Below, one piece after another: positions 1 through 8,659 of a DNA stretch of 42,847 nucleotides. The translations under genes were made by a program, and so were the position numbers. The first letter of the stretch is position 1, and each line of letters begins with the position of its first letter. The DNA comes from Coriobacteriales bacterium (GTDB taxonomy: Bacteria > Actinomycetota > Coriobacteriia > Coriobacteriales > UBA8131): assembly GCA_031264075.1 (NCBI GenBank), contig JAISEO010000048.1, forward strand, positions 1 to 42,847, in the 5' to 3' direction. The notes beneath the pieces were generated by a model, which saw only the letters and a list, made by a program, of their open reading frames with translations, was not told the origin of the DNA and ran no database searches.

Positions 1-623
1 CATGGCCGCACTTCTTCAGGGTTGGCAATGAAGCCCTCGGTAGTGCCCGGCTCTCGTGCGGCGGGCGCGGGGTGGATAACAAGGTTGGGCAGGGTGTAGT
101 GCTCATCGGGCAGCGGAGCTATGGCGGCCAGGCTCCCGTAGGTATTCCTGAGCACGGTGATGTCGTCGAACTCCAACGCGCGCAGGGGGCAGGCCTCCAC
201 ACAAATGGGCTTCTTCTGCTCTTCAAGGCGGGCGTAGCAGCCATCGCATTTCGCGCTCGTGTGGGTAACCTCGCTGATGTGTGGCGCACCGTAGGGGCAG
301 GCCATCGTGCAGTAGCCGCAGCCGATGCACACCGTCTGATCGACCCTGACGATGCCGTTTTCCTCCTTGTGCATGGCACCCGTAGGACAGACGTACACGC
401 AGACCGCGAGGTTGCAGTGGTTGCACGACAGCGAGACGTGGTACATAAACGCGTCCTGGTGCCAGGCGCCATGCACATCCTGCTCCCACGAGCCGCCTTC
501 GTAGTCGTAGATACGACGATAGGTAAGCCTGCCTGTGAGATCATGGAAATCAATGCAGGCCAGCTGACAGGTCTTGCAGCCCGTACAACGCGAGGTGTCA
601 AAATAAAAGCCGTATTGGGTCAT
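1..623 (-). CDS. DmsB-like 4Fe-4S ferredoxin subunit (second copy; stop codon apparently cut by window edge)
   Basis: Manual translation from ATG at 623: MTQYGFYFDTSRCTGCKTCQLAC..., with CNHCNLAVCVYVCP, CIGCGYCTMACPYGAPH and CDGCYARLEEQKKPICVEACP cluster motifs; open in frame to the left edge, which ends ...EEVRP-TG(A?). Not in the ORF track because the stop is missing. Confidence 0.9.
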   Translation of the reverse strand, partial: MTQYGFYFDTSRCTGCKTCQLACIDFHDLTGRLTYRRIYDYEGGSWEQDVHGAWHQDAFMYHVSLSCNHCNLAVCVYVCPTGAMHKEENGIVRVDQTVCIGCGYCTMACPYGAPHISEVTHTSAKCDGCYARLEEQKKPICVEACPLRALEFDDITVLRNTYGSLAAIAPLPDEHYTLPNLVIHPAPAAREPGTTEGFIANPEEVRP

Positions 624-773
624 ATCTTTTCCCGAGAAAAGGTTTTACCTGAGAGATAAGTGTACCCTTTAACAGAGCGAGGGGCGTGCTTTGTAATCAG
701 TGCGCCCCTGTACTCATGTTTCGTTCAGTCACCCATGGGTCGACAAAGATGGAATAAACCGCTCACGACGCTC

Positions 774-1394
774 TCAGGCAACTTCTTTCATATTGGCTAC
801 AAATCCGCTTGCACTGGCCGGGCTCGTCGCGGCCGGAGCAGAGCTGATGACGAGATTGGGCCCGGTAGACGGCTCAGGTAGAGGTGGTATGAAGTCTACA
901 TCCCCATAACTGGAGCGTAGCGTCGCAATGTCATCAAGATCCAGCGCTCTGAGTGGGCACGCCTCCACACAGATGGGTTTTTTGCCCTCTGTGACGCGCT
1001 CCAGGCAACCATCGCACTTATTGACGATGCCTCGCTCAATGTCCATCTTGGGAACAGAGTACGGGCAGGCCGTTACGCAAAGCTCACAGTTGATGCAAAG
1101 CTCCAGATCGATGTAGACAAGGCCCGTGTCCTCGTCACGCAGTATCGCCTCTGCCGGGCATACCATCTGACAGGCGGGAGCCACACAGTGATTGCAGGCG
1201 GCGGAGACGTGGTACACAAAGCTGTCGGTTGTCCAGACACTACCCTCGCCCTGGGTCCATGTGCCTCCTTCGAAGTCATAGATTTTTCTGAACAGGGTCT
1301 CCGGTCCGAGATCCTTATAATCCTTGCACGCCAGCTCACAGGTCTTGCAGCCCGTGCAGCGGGAGCTGTCAAAATAAAATCCGTTCTGGGTCAT
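774..1394 (-). CDS. DmsB-like 4Fe-4S dicluster ferredoxin subunit
   Basis: 206 aa; CTGCKTCELAC, CNHCVAPACQMVCP, CINCELCVTACPYSVPK, CDGCLERVTEGKKPICVEACP; starts 12 nt after the dmsA-like gene ends. Confidence 0.93.
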   Translation of the reverse strand: MTQNGFYFDSSRCTGCKTCELACKDYKDLGPETLFRKIYDFEGGTWTQGEGSVWTTDSFVYHVSAACNHCVAPACQMVCPAEAILRDEDTGLVYIDLELCINCELCVTACPYSVPKMDIERGIVNKCDGCLERVTEGKKPICVEACPLRALDLDDIATLRSSYGDVDFIPPLPEPSTGPNLVISSAPAATSPASASGFVANMKEVA

Positions 1395-1406
1395 GGTGTT
1401 TCCTTC

Positions 1407-3842
1407 CTAAACCTTGACAATGGTTGCGATGGTATTATGTTGGGGGTTGGCCTTTGCGAGAGGGCTCGGATGATGAGAGGTCAAGGTGTTGATATTGCCT
1501 CCCTTATCCACTTTGTCGCCATTCATATCAGCGGCATGCCAGGCACCTTGAGAAATAGCCAGGCAGCCGGGTAATATCCGGGGAGTCACCTTTGCCTCGA
1601 TCTCTACTGTTCCTCGTGCGTTTGAAACTCTGGTTACATCACCGTTCTGTATACCACGGGTTTCTGCATCGAGGGGGTTGATCCAGACTTGCTGCCTGTT
1701 TGACTGCTTCAGCACGTCAACTGTACCAAAGCTCGAGTTGGCACGTCCTTTGAAGTGGAAGCCGGAAAGAACGAAGGGGAACTCCTCGCTCGTGCTTTCA
1801 TAGCTCTCGTAGCCAGGTGCATACACGGGAATCGGAGTAATGATATCAGCAGGATCATCGAATTCCCAGCTTGCGGCCATTTCTGCCAGTCTCGATGAGT
1901 AAATCTCGATCTTTCCCGAGGGTGTATCGATGGGATTGGCATCAGGATCTTCCCTGAAGTCAGTCAAGGCAGCGGAAATCGGGAGTTCCTGTTTGTACAC
2001 TCCCATGGCAACTCCCTCATCATATGTGGGGAGTTCCGGATCCTTTTCCCTCGCTTCCTCGTATATCTGCCTCACCCATTCCGACGAGGTCTTCCCTTCT
2101 GTATAGTCTTCTCGCAGGTCGAACTTTTCGGCAACATCTGCCAAGGCATCGAAGAAGGAACGGCTTTCAAAGGGAGGCTCGGCCACCTGTTGCCCAAAGA
2201 CAATGCCCTTGTAATACTGGAAGCCAGCATACATTCCGGTGATCGTCTCTATCTCCGCAAGATAGGTCTCCGGCAGGAGCAGGTCGGCATACTTGGCAGA
2301 CTCCGTCATGATAATCTCTGAGAGAACCAGAAACTCGCACTTGCTTTCGTCGATCAGAATATCGTGGGTCCGATTGATGTCTGAGTTCTGGTTGATAAGC
2401 CAATTGGCACCGGGCGCCCAGATGAACTTGATGCCTGTGTCAAGCTTATCCTTTCCCCGCACGCCATCGTGGAGTGCCGTGAGTTCAGCGCCTCGATCAA
2501 TCGCATCGAACCAACTGAAGAAACTGATCTGCGTCTTAACAGGGTTGTCACCGGTTGGGATACCAGAAGGATAACCAGCCACGGGAGAGATGCCGTCTCG
2601 TTCGCGCGATCCGGTATGCGTGCCAGGACGACCGATATTACCGGAAATAATGGGAACCATCGCGATGGCACGACAGGTATTCTCGCCATTGGAGTGACGC
2701 TGCGAACCCCAACCTTGACAGATATAGGCCGCTTTAGCATTGCCTATTTCGCGTGCCAACTCGTAGATTCTCTCGACAGGTATCTGTGTGATGGGAGAAG
2801 CCCACTCAGGAGTCTTGGCAACTCCGTCGTATCCTGTTCCCATGATATAGTCCTTATATGAGGAGTTCTGTGGAGCGCCTTCGGGCATTGTCTGCTCATC
2901 GTAGCCAATGCAGCATTTCTGCAGGAACTCTTCATCGGCAAAACCCTCTGCTATGAATACGTAACAAAGCGCGGAGGCAAGAGCAGCATCAGTACCGGGA
3001 CGAATAGGTATCCACTCGTCGGGAAACCCCGCTGAAGTATCGTTGAGACGATAGTCGATGTTGACGATCTTTGTACCGGAGGCACGGACCCAGGCAAGGT
3101 CGTAGCCAGCTCCCGCGCCACCCATACCGGTTCCACAGGGGTTATTTCCGAACATAACAACGAGATCCGCGTTTGCTGCCTCCCTCATTGGGGATCCCGC
3201 AAAGGGCACAGAAGCTCCGTAGGTGTAGGGAAGGGCCCCACTGAGCTGTGCGACCGAATAGTTGCCATAACAACTCAAATAACCGCCAAGCGCATTGAGC
3301 AAGCGTCCAATCGCCCTGGTTCTCACACCATAGCCCACATAGATTGCTTCGTTCCCGTAGGTATCTATGGTGTATTTGAGCTTTTCCGCAAGCAACTCGA
3401 TTGCTTCATCCCATGTTATCTGCTCAAACTCACCATCGCCTCGTTTCCCCACCCGCTTCATCGGATATTTCAACCGGTCCGGATCGTTGATCATGCGACG
3501 GCTTGATCTACCTTTCAGGCAGGCACGCAGCTGTAGATCCCCAAACTCTGGGCTCCCGGTGTTATCGCTTTCTACATAGGTTATCTCTCCGTCCAGGGTG
3601 TGATATTGAAGCGCACAGATGGCACCGCACCTTTCACAGTAGCTCCATATAACCTGCTCCGCGTTCTCCAAGCTTTCACCGCTTCCCGTGGCACCATCAT
3701 TCGCACAGGCATACAGCGAGCCCACCGCTCCGGCGCTTGCGACGGCCGCCGCCGCGGTGAGGGCCGAACCCTTGACAAAGCTGCGCCGGGTGAGCTCCCT
3801 CACTTCCTTCTCCTTGCTCCTGCCAATCTTCTTGTGACTCAT
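1407..3842 (-). CDS. DmsA-like molybdopterin-dependent oxidoreductase, Tat-exported
   Basis: 811 aa; twin-arginine signal TRRSFVKG; CERCGAIC (CX2CX3C) plus RACLKGRSSR for the FeS cluster; YGNYSVAQLSGALPYTYG resembles the E. coli DmsA Mo-ligand Ser region; C-terminal molydopterin-binding domain. Confidence 0.93.
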   Translation of the reverse strand: MSHKKIGRSKEKEVRELTRRSFVKGSALTAAAAVASAGAVGSLYACANDGATGSGESLENAEQVIWSYCERCGAICALQYHTLDGEITYVESDNTGSPEFGDLQLRACLKGRSSRRMINDPDRLKYPMKRVGKRGDGEFEQITWDEAIELLAEKLKYTIDTYGNEAIYVGYGVRTRAIGRLLNALGGYLSCYGNYSVAQLSGALPYTYGASVPFAGSPMREAANADLVVMFGNNPCGTGMGGAGAGYDLAWVRASGTKIVNIDYRLNDTSAGFPDEWIPIRPGTDAALASALCYVFIAEGFADEEFLQKCCIGYDEQTMPEGAPQNSSYKDYIMGTGYDGVAKTPEWASPITQIPVERIYELAREIGNAKAAYICQGWGSQRHSNGENTCRAIAMVPIISGNIGRPGTHTGSRERDGISPVAGYPSGIPTGDNPVKTQISFFSWFDAIDRGAELTALHDGVRGKDKLDTGIKFIWAPGANWLINQNSDINRTHDILIDESKCEFLVLSEIIMTESAKYADLLLPETYLAEIETITGMYAGFQYYKGIVFGQQVAEPPFESRSFFDALADVAEKFDLREDYTEGKTSSEWVRQIYEEAREKDPELPTYDEGVAMGVYKQELPISAALTDFREDPDANPIDTPSGKIEIYSSRLAEMAASWEFDDPADIITPIPVYAPGYESYESTSEEFPFVLSGFHFKGRANSSFGTVDVLKQSNRQQVWINPLDAETRGIQNGDVTRVSNARGTVEIEAKVTPRILPGCLAISQGAWHAADMNGDKVDKGGNINTLTSHHPSPLAKANPQHNTIATIVKV

Positions 3843-4043
3843 ACCATGCTCCTTCCGAGTCGTTTTGCCAACGGCTTCCTTCGAGCCGCTTGCCTACGAT
3901 CCAACAGTCTAAGGAGCAGCGCGAAACACGCGTCACATAACTTGGGTGAAATCTCCACAATCTTGCAGAAAGGCCCATTGTCTGTTACCATTTCAAAAAA
4001 ATTATTGTTTATATTATATTTACGAGATTGGAGGATGATACAG

Positions 4044-4310
4044 ATGGATGCGGCAATGGACACCTCAAAGGTCACCTCAAATGGCCAGGTCACAATACCC
4101 ATTGACTTTCGAAAGCTCTTGCATGTCAAACCGGGAAATAAGGTTCTCTTCTTCCAACGTGACAACGGCGATGTCGTTATCGAGAATGCCTCTGTCTCGG
4201 CAATTAAAAAGGCACAGATGGCCTTCTCTGGCGCTGCAGAGGATTTTGGCTACAAGACCGAGGAAGATGTTCTGGACGATATCATGCGTTTGCGCTACGA
4301 GAAGCAATAA
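4044..4310 (+). CDS. AbrB/SpoVT/MazE-type antitoxin
   Basis: TSKVTSNGQVTIPIDFRKLLHVKPGNKVLFFQRDNGDVVIE swapped-hairpin AbrB signature; GGAGG at 4030-4034 fits ATG 4044 (alternative ATG 4035). Confidence 0.9.
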   Translation: MDAAMDTSKVTSNGQVTIPIDFRKLLHVKPGNKVLFFQRDNGDVVIENASVSAIKKAQMAFSGAAEDFGYKTEEDVLDDIMRLRYEKQ

Positions 4311-4312
4311 TT

Positions 4313-4711
4313 ATGAAGGTGATGATAGACACTAACGTCTTCGTATCTACATTAATGTTTCCCGATTCAATTCCTGCAAAGGCAATACTCAAAGTTGCCG
4401 AGAATCATGAATTGGTGCTATGCGACTATATTGTCGAAGAGTTGCAGAGAATAATCAGTGCAAAGCGGCCGGATCTCTTACCTGATTTAGACATCCTTCT
4501 CAATGAGCTGAGCTATAAACTTGCAACCCCATCAATCAAAGCTACTGCACATTCCATGAGTGATCCAAAGGATACTCCTATACTTAATGCAGCCATTGCC
4601 AGCGATGTTGATTGTATTATCAGCGGAGACAAGCATTTCCTTCAACTTGATAGGACAAAGCCCCGTACAATTTCACCTGCTGATTTCTTAGGACTATGTT
4701 CACCCATCTAA
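4313..4711 (+). CDS. PIN-domain toxin (COG1569-like)
   Basis: 132 aa; MIDTNVFVSTLMF..., VEELQRI, DPKDTPILNAA, CIISGDKHFL acidic PIN motifs; 2-nt gap from the antitoxin. Confidence 0.9.
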   Translation: MKVMIDTNVFVSTLMFPDSIPAKAILKVAENHELVLCDYIVEELQRIISAKRPDLLPDLDILLNELSYKLATPSIKATAHSMSDPKDTPILNAAIASDVDCIISGDKHFLQLDRTKPRTISPADFLGLCSPI

Positions 4712-4800
4712 CGAATGCTGATCAACGAGTTTGATGTGACACAATAAGCAGCATTGTAAAAATGCGGGAGCGAAAGTCTTTTATTGTTGCTTTGAGCCTG

Positions 4801-5754
4801 CTACAACCCCACAGTCATGAGCAGATGATAGAAACCAACACGCATCAGCGCAACACCGGCCAGCATAAGGACTGCTCCCGCGAGCGTGGGTCCGAGGCGC
4901 AGCGTCTTTTTGCGAAGAAGGGGCGCGGCGGTAATCACAATGCCAAAGGCGCCCAGAACGCCGTAGCAGACAATACCCCACCCATACCAGGGCACGAGAC
5001 CGTCGGCGGTGCCAAATGAGTTGCTGAAGTACGGGAGCTCCGTGTTCTGCAAACCAAAGACGATAAGCGAGGCCGCAAACGCCAGACTACTCACCACCAG
5101 AAGTATGCGGAGGAACACGAGAAACGGGGGCGACAGGGGCGCCTTGTTCCCTTCGTTCACCAGCACCTCTTCCCCTGGCAAAGCCTCTGCGTGTGGCAAC
5201 ACCTCTTCTCTTTTCAGACCCTTTCCGCTCTGCACGACACCTGCGTTTGGCACCAGCGCTCCCCTCTTGCGCGTCTTAGCCCGATAGAAGGCCCGCGCAC
5301 AGGCACAGGTCGCAATGGCGAGCAGCGGGCCCGAACTCAGTGCCATGCACCACAGGCCGTAGGGGACCAGTTCGCTGTTCCACGGGGGGATGGTGGGTAT
5401 CGCGTACACGATGCTGATCATCGACACGAGCCAGAGCGCCGTGACACACGCGAGAAAGAGCCATACCCGGCACACGGCTACCGGCGGCTTCTTCCTGCTG
5501 AATGAGGCCAGCCAGTAGAGCCCGGCCAGCACGAGGAACCCGAGCGCGCTCATGACCTCATTGGAAAGCGGCGAGCGCCCCCAGCCGGCAAACACATAGA
5601 GCGCGTTGCCCGGCGTGCCCAGGTGCGTGGCCGAGGCAACCAGGCCCACCATGCACACGGCCAGCGGCGCGATGAGCCAGTGTTCGAGGTGCTCTGCCCC
5701 GTCGCTCCGCTCGCCCTTCCACATGACGAGAACGGCGAGGCAGACAAAGGCCAC
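4801..5754 (-). CDS. DmsC-like membrane anchor subunit
   Basis: 317 aa multi-TM protein, SATHLGTPGNALYVFAGWGRSPLSNEVMSALGF motif typical of DmsC. True N-terminus probably extends upstream of GTG 5754 (see findings). Confidence 0.85.
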   Translation of the reverse strand: MAFVCLAVLVMWKGERSDGAEHLEHWLIAPLAVCMVGLVASATHLGTPGNALYVFAGWGRSPLSNEVMSALGFLVLAGLYWLASFSRKKPPVAVCRVWLFLACVTALWLVSMISIVYAIPTIPPWNSELVPYGLWCMALSSGPLLAIATCACARAFYRAKTRKRGALVPNAGVVQSGKGLKREEVLPHAEALPGEEVLVNEGNKAPLSPPFLVFLRILLVVSSLAFAASLIVFGLQNTELPYFSNSFGTADGLVPWYGWGIVCYGVLGAFGIVITAAPLLRKKTLRLGPTLAGAVLMLAGVALMRVGFYHLLMTVGL

Positions 5755-5951
5755 GGCACCCGAGGGTGCCAGCGTGGTAAACAGGGTCAGGGCTATGTTG
5801 ATGTCGGTACCCAGGGCTCACCTGCTGTCGTATCTCTTGAAGAAGCTGTGGACGTTTTTCTCGCATACCAGAGTAGCGTACCCGGAGGATTGCCGTGCCT
5901 ATCACATAAGTCATGTGAATCCTCCGGACAAAGGATTGCTACACTACCACC

Positions 5952-7580
5952 GTGTGTTGTATGGGCAAGCAGAAAACCCGGGAGAGAAGCCAAGGGAGAA
6001 AGCCAGAGCGTGCCATGATCCTGCGCCTGTTCCAACCAAATAGTGCGTCGTTTGGCTACGGCCTCTTCCTCGCGCTCAATGCCACGTCGGTCTGGGGAGG
6101 CGGGTTTCCGCTGCTGCCGATGGAGTTTCAGACCTTCAGCCTGCTTACCCGCTTCTTTCTCGTGCAGTCAACGGCCTTTGGCGTGGCACTGCTCATCTGC
6201 CTGCTCGGTGCCTGGTACTATCCCCGCCTCACGCAGCGGATGCCCATTCTCGGCTGCGTCGCCCTGCTGTTTCTGGGTTCGCTCAGCCTCATCGCTCCCC
6301 TCTACCTGCCCGAGTATATGTCTCCGCTCGTTACCGTGGGAGGACTGTTTCTGGGAGTGGGGAGCGCGCTCTTCTTTGTGCTGTGGCAGCGGGTCTTTGC
6401 CGCCCAGGATGCCGACGAGGGCAAGCTCAACCTCATCATCGGCACGGGGTATTCGGCGCTGCTCTACACCATACTGCATGTCATCCCCCTGGCGGTGGCC
6501 GCCTTTATGATAGCCTTCATCTTCATCCCGCTGGTGGGGCTCTGCCTCATCCTCGCAACGCGCCAAATAGACTACCGCCAGCCCATGTTTGAGGATGTGC
6601 CGCGGCTGAACGCGCCGGTGTACCGCCAAACGGTGAGGAACCAGTGGCGGAGCGCGCTCTGCGTGGGCTGCTTCGGCTTCATGAGCGGCATTGCCCGCGC
6701 GCTGGCCCTCGTGGACCCGTCCATGGGAACGATAGTCAACTTCGTCTCCATGGCCGGTGCCCTGATATCGGCGCTCGTGCTCATCTTCCTCTGGACACGC
6801 TACACCTTCACCTTTAACACCGTGCTCAGCTTCCGCACGATATTCCCACTCATCGTGACCAGCTTCCTCATCCTCCCCTTTCTGACGGGCTTTGGGCTCA
6901 GGCTGTTTGCGGGCCTCATGTATATGTTCTTCATCTTCGCGAGCATGATCATGATGATCCAGTGCGCCCAGACCTCGCGTGACTACGGCATCAGCCCCTT
7001 CTTTATCTACAGTTTCTTTGGCATGATAAGTTTCATGCTGCAAAGCCTGGGTTTCCTCATCGGCAACCTGAGCGCGCCGGCCATAGAACCCGGCTTTGCG
7101 GAGCTGAGCATCATCGCGCTCTTCTCTGTGTGGTTCCTCGCCATGACCCTCTACCTCGTGCGCGGGCATCTCAGGGGAAGTGCCGTTGCCGAGTTGGATT
7201 ACTCCCGAGCTGGCGGCGTTGAGTTTCTTGCCCTGGAACAGGCTCCCGCTGCTGCCCTGTCCGAGCTTGATTTTGCGGAGCATGTGGCTTCTCCAGAAGT
7301 TACTGGGCCAGAGGCTGCGCACAACGACCGGCACTTCCGCGACCGCGTCTCAAAGCTGTGCCTGCTGCTGGCAAAGCAGTACCGCCTTACGGCGCGGGAG
7401 ACCGAGGTCATGGAGTTGCTCGCCCGCGGCAACAGCGTCGCCCATATTGCCAAGACCCTGATAGTGAGCGAAAATACCATCAGGACCCACAGCAAGCGCC
7501 TCTATGTTAAGCTCAATATCCACAAACGACAGGATCTCCTCGTACGGCTGGATGAGATCGACGAGACGATGCGGCACTAG
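5952..7580 (+). CDS. LuxR-type regulator with N-terminal multi-TM (MFS-like) domain
   Basis: 542 aa; about 12 hydrophobic segments then LTARETEVMELLARGNSVAHIAKTLIVSENTIRTHSKRLYVKLNIHKRQDLL (LuxR HTH). ATG 6015 is an alternative start. Confidence 0.9.
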   Translation: MCCMGKQKTRERSQGRKPERAMILRLFQPNSASFGYGLFLALNATSVWGGGFPLLPMEFQTFSLLTRFFLVQSTAFGVALLICLLGAWYYPRLTQRMPILGCVALLFLGSLSLIAPLYLPEYMSPLVTVGGLFLGVGSALFFVLWQRVFAAQDADEGKLNLIIGTGYSALLYTILHVIPLAVAAFMIAFIFIPLVGLCLILATRQIDYRQPMFEDVPRLNAPVYRQTVRNQWRSALCVGCFGFMSGIARALALVDPSMGTIVNFVSMAGALISALVLIFLWTRYTFTFNTVLSFRTIFPLIVTSFLILPFLTGFGLRLFAGLMYMFFIFASMIMMIQCAQTSRDYGISPFFIYSFFGMISFMLQSLGFLIGNLSAPAIEPGFAELSIIALFSVWFLAMTLYLVRGHLRGSAVAELDYSRAGGVEFLALEQAPAAALSELDFAEHVASPEVTGPEAAHNDRHFRDRVSKLCLLLAKQYRLTARETEVMELLARGNSVAHIAKTLIVSENTIRTHSKRLYVKLNIHKRQDLLVRLDEIDETMRH

Positions 7581-7725
7581 AACGCAGAAGCACGTATGAG
7601 AGCAAAGGGCGTGTTGATGCATGAGAGAAAGTATGCGATGGCGCCCGACAGAACGAATATGCGAAGAACGGGATGATTGACAGGCGGCGTTACCGGATGA
7701 GAATCCACAAGCTAAGGAGAAGGCT

Positions 7726-8430
7726 ATGAGTTTTTTGATTACGCTCGTGTGTACCGGCCTCGTGGCAGGATTGCTGAACAAGCCCATCAAGCGTTTTCCG
7801 ATGCTGTTTTATGCACTTGCCCTGGCTTTGACGGCCTTCTACCTGTATGCCTTCCTGTATGGTGCCTCGGTGTTTTTCTGGCGGTATGTGCTCTTGCCCT
7901 TCCAGCGCTGCACTATCGCGCTCGCCCTGTTTACGCTGGTCATGTTTGTGGGCGTGCTCTCCGATACCTCAAGACTGCGCGCCCTGTTCTATCCGCTCCG
8001 CCGGGAGCTTTCCATACTGGGGAGCATCTTCGCCTGCGGGCATATCGTCGCCTATATGACGGTGTTCCTTCCCAAGGTGTTCGGAGGCCTGGGGCAACTC
8101 AACCCCAACCTGACCTTCTCGCTGGCTGTCTCCTGCCTGCTCGTTATCCTGCTCGCCCTGCTGACAGTCACGTCCTTCGTAGCGATTCGCAAGCGGATGA
8201 GCCCTCAGTCCTGGAAGCGCGTCCAACTCCTCGCCTACCCCTTCTTCCTCCTCATCTACGTGCACCTCATCGTCGTGCTGCTCCCCTCGGCCCTCTCCGG
8301 CGCAGAGACCATTGCCATCAACCTGGTCGTGTATACGCTGCTGTTTGTGTTGTATACCGTGCTGCGCCTGCGTAAGGCGCTGAGCCACCGCAGGCAGGCC
8401 AACTCACCCGAATTGAGCACGGGGCACTGA
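7726..8430 (+). CDS. Ferric-reductase-like transmembrane protein
   Basis: 234 aa, about 6 TM; paired heme-ligand-like His in SIFACGHIVAYMT and FFLLIYVHLIVVLLP. Confidence 0.65.
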   Translation: MSFLITLVCTGLVAGLLNKPIKRFPMLFYALALALTAFYLYAFLYGASVFFWRYVLLPFQRCTIALALFTLVMFVGVLSDTSRLRALFYPLRRELSILGSIFACGHIVAYMTVFLPKVFGGLGQLNPNLTFSLAVSCLLVILLALLTVTSFVAIRKRMSPQSWKRVQLLAYPFFLLIYVHLIVVLLPSALSGAETIAINLVVYTLLFVLYTVLRLRKALSHRRQANSPELSTGH

Positions 8431-8659
8431 TAACCGGTCGGCGAGCCGCCAGCGGGCAACGGCAGAGGCAAGGGCGGCGGCGGCCGGAGCCCGTGTGATA
8501 AACGCAGCTTCGCGCGGTTAATCCGCCCACTCACTCGGCTGAGCCCGCTCTCCAGCTTCTGTGCCGCGTGCACCCGTGTATACTCAGAAACCAGCTTCTG
8601 TCTGGTGCGCTGGGTGGCGTCCGACAGAGAGAATGTACACTCGTACAAGTGGAGTTGCC

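Noticed and set aside
119-601. 160-aa minus ORF at the left edge
   Set aside because: Wrong frame; the true DmsB-like frame starts at 623 and was omitted from the track because its stop falls beyond the window.
6168-7334. 388-aa minus-strand ORF opposite the LuxR gene
   Set aside because: Highly charged His/Glu/Arg-rich translation, typical of the reverse strand of a membrane-protein gene.
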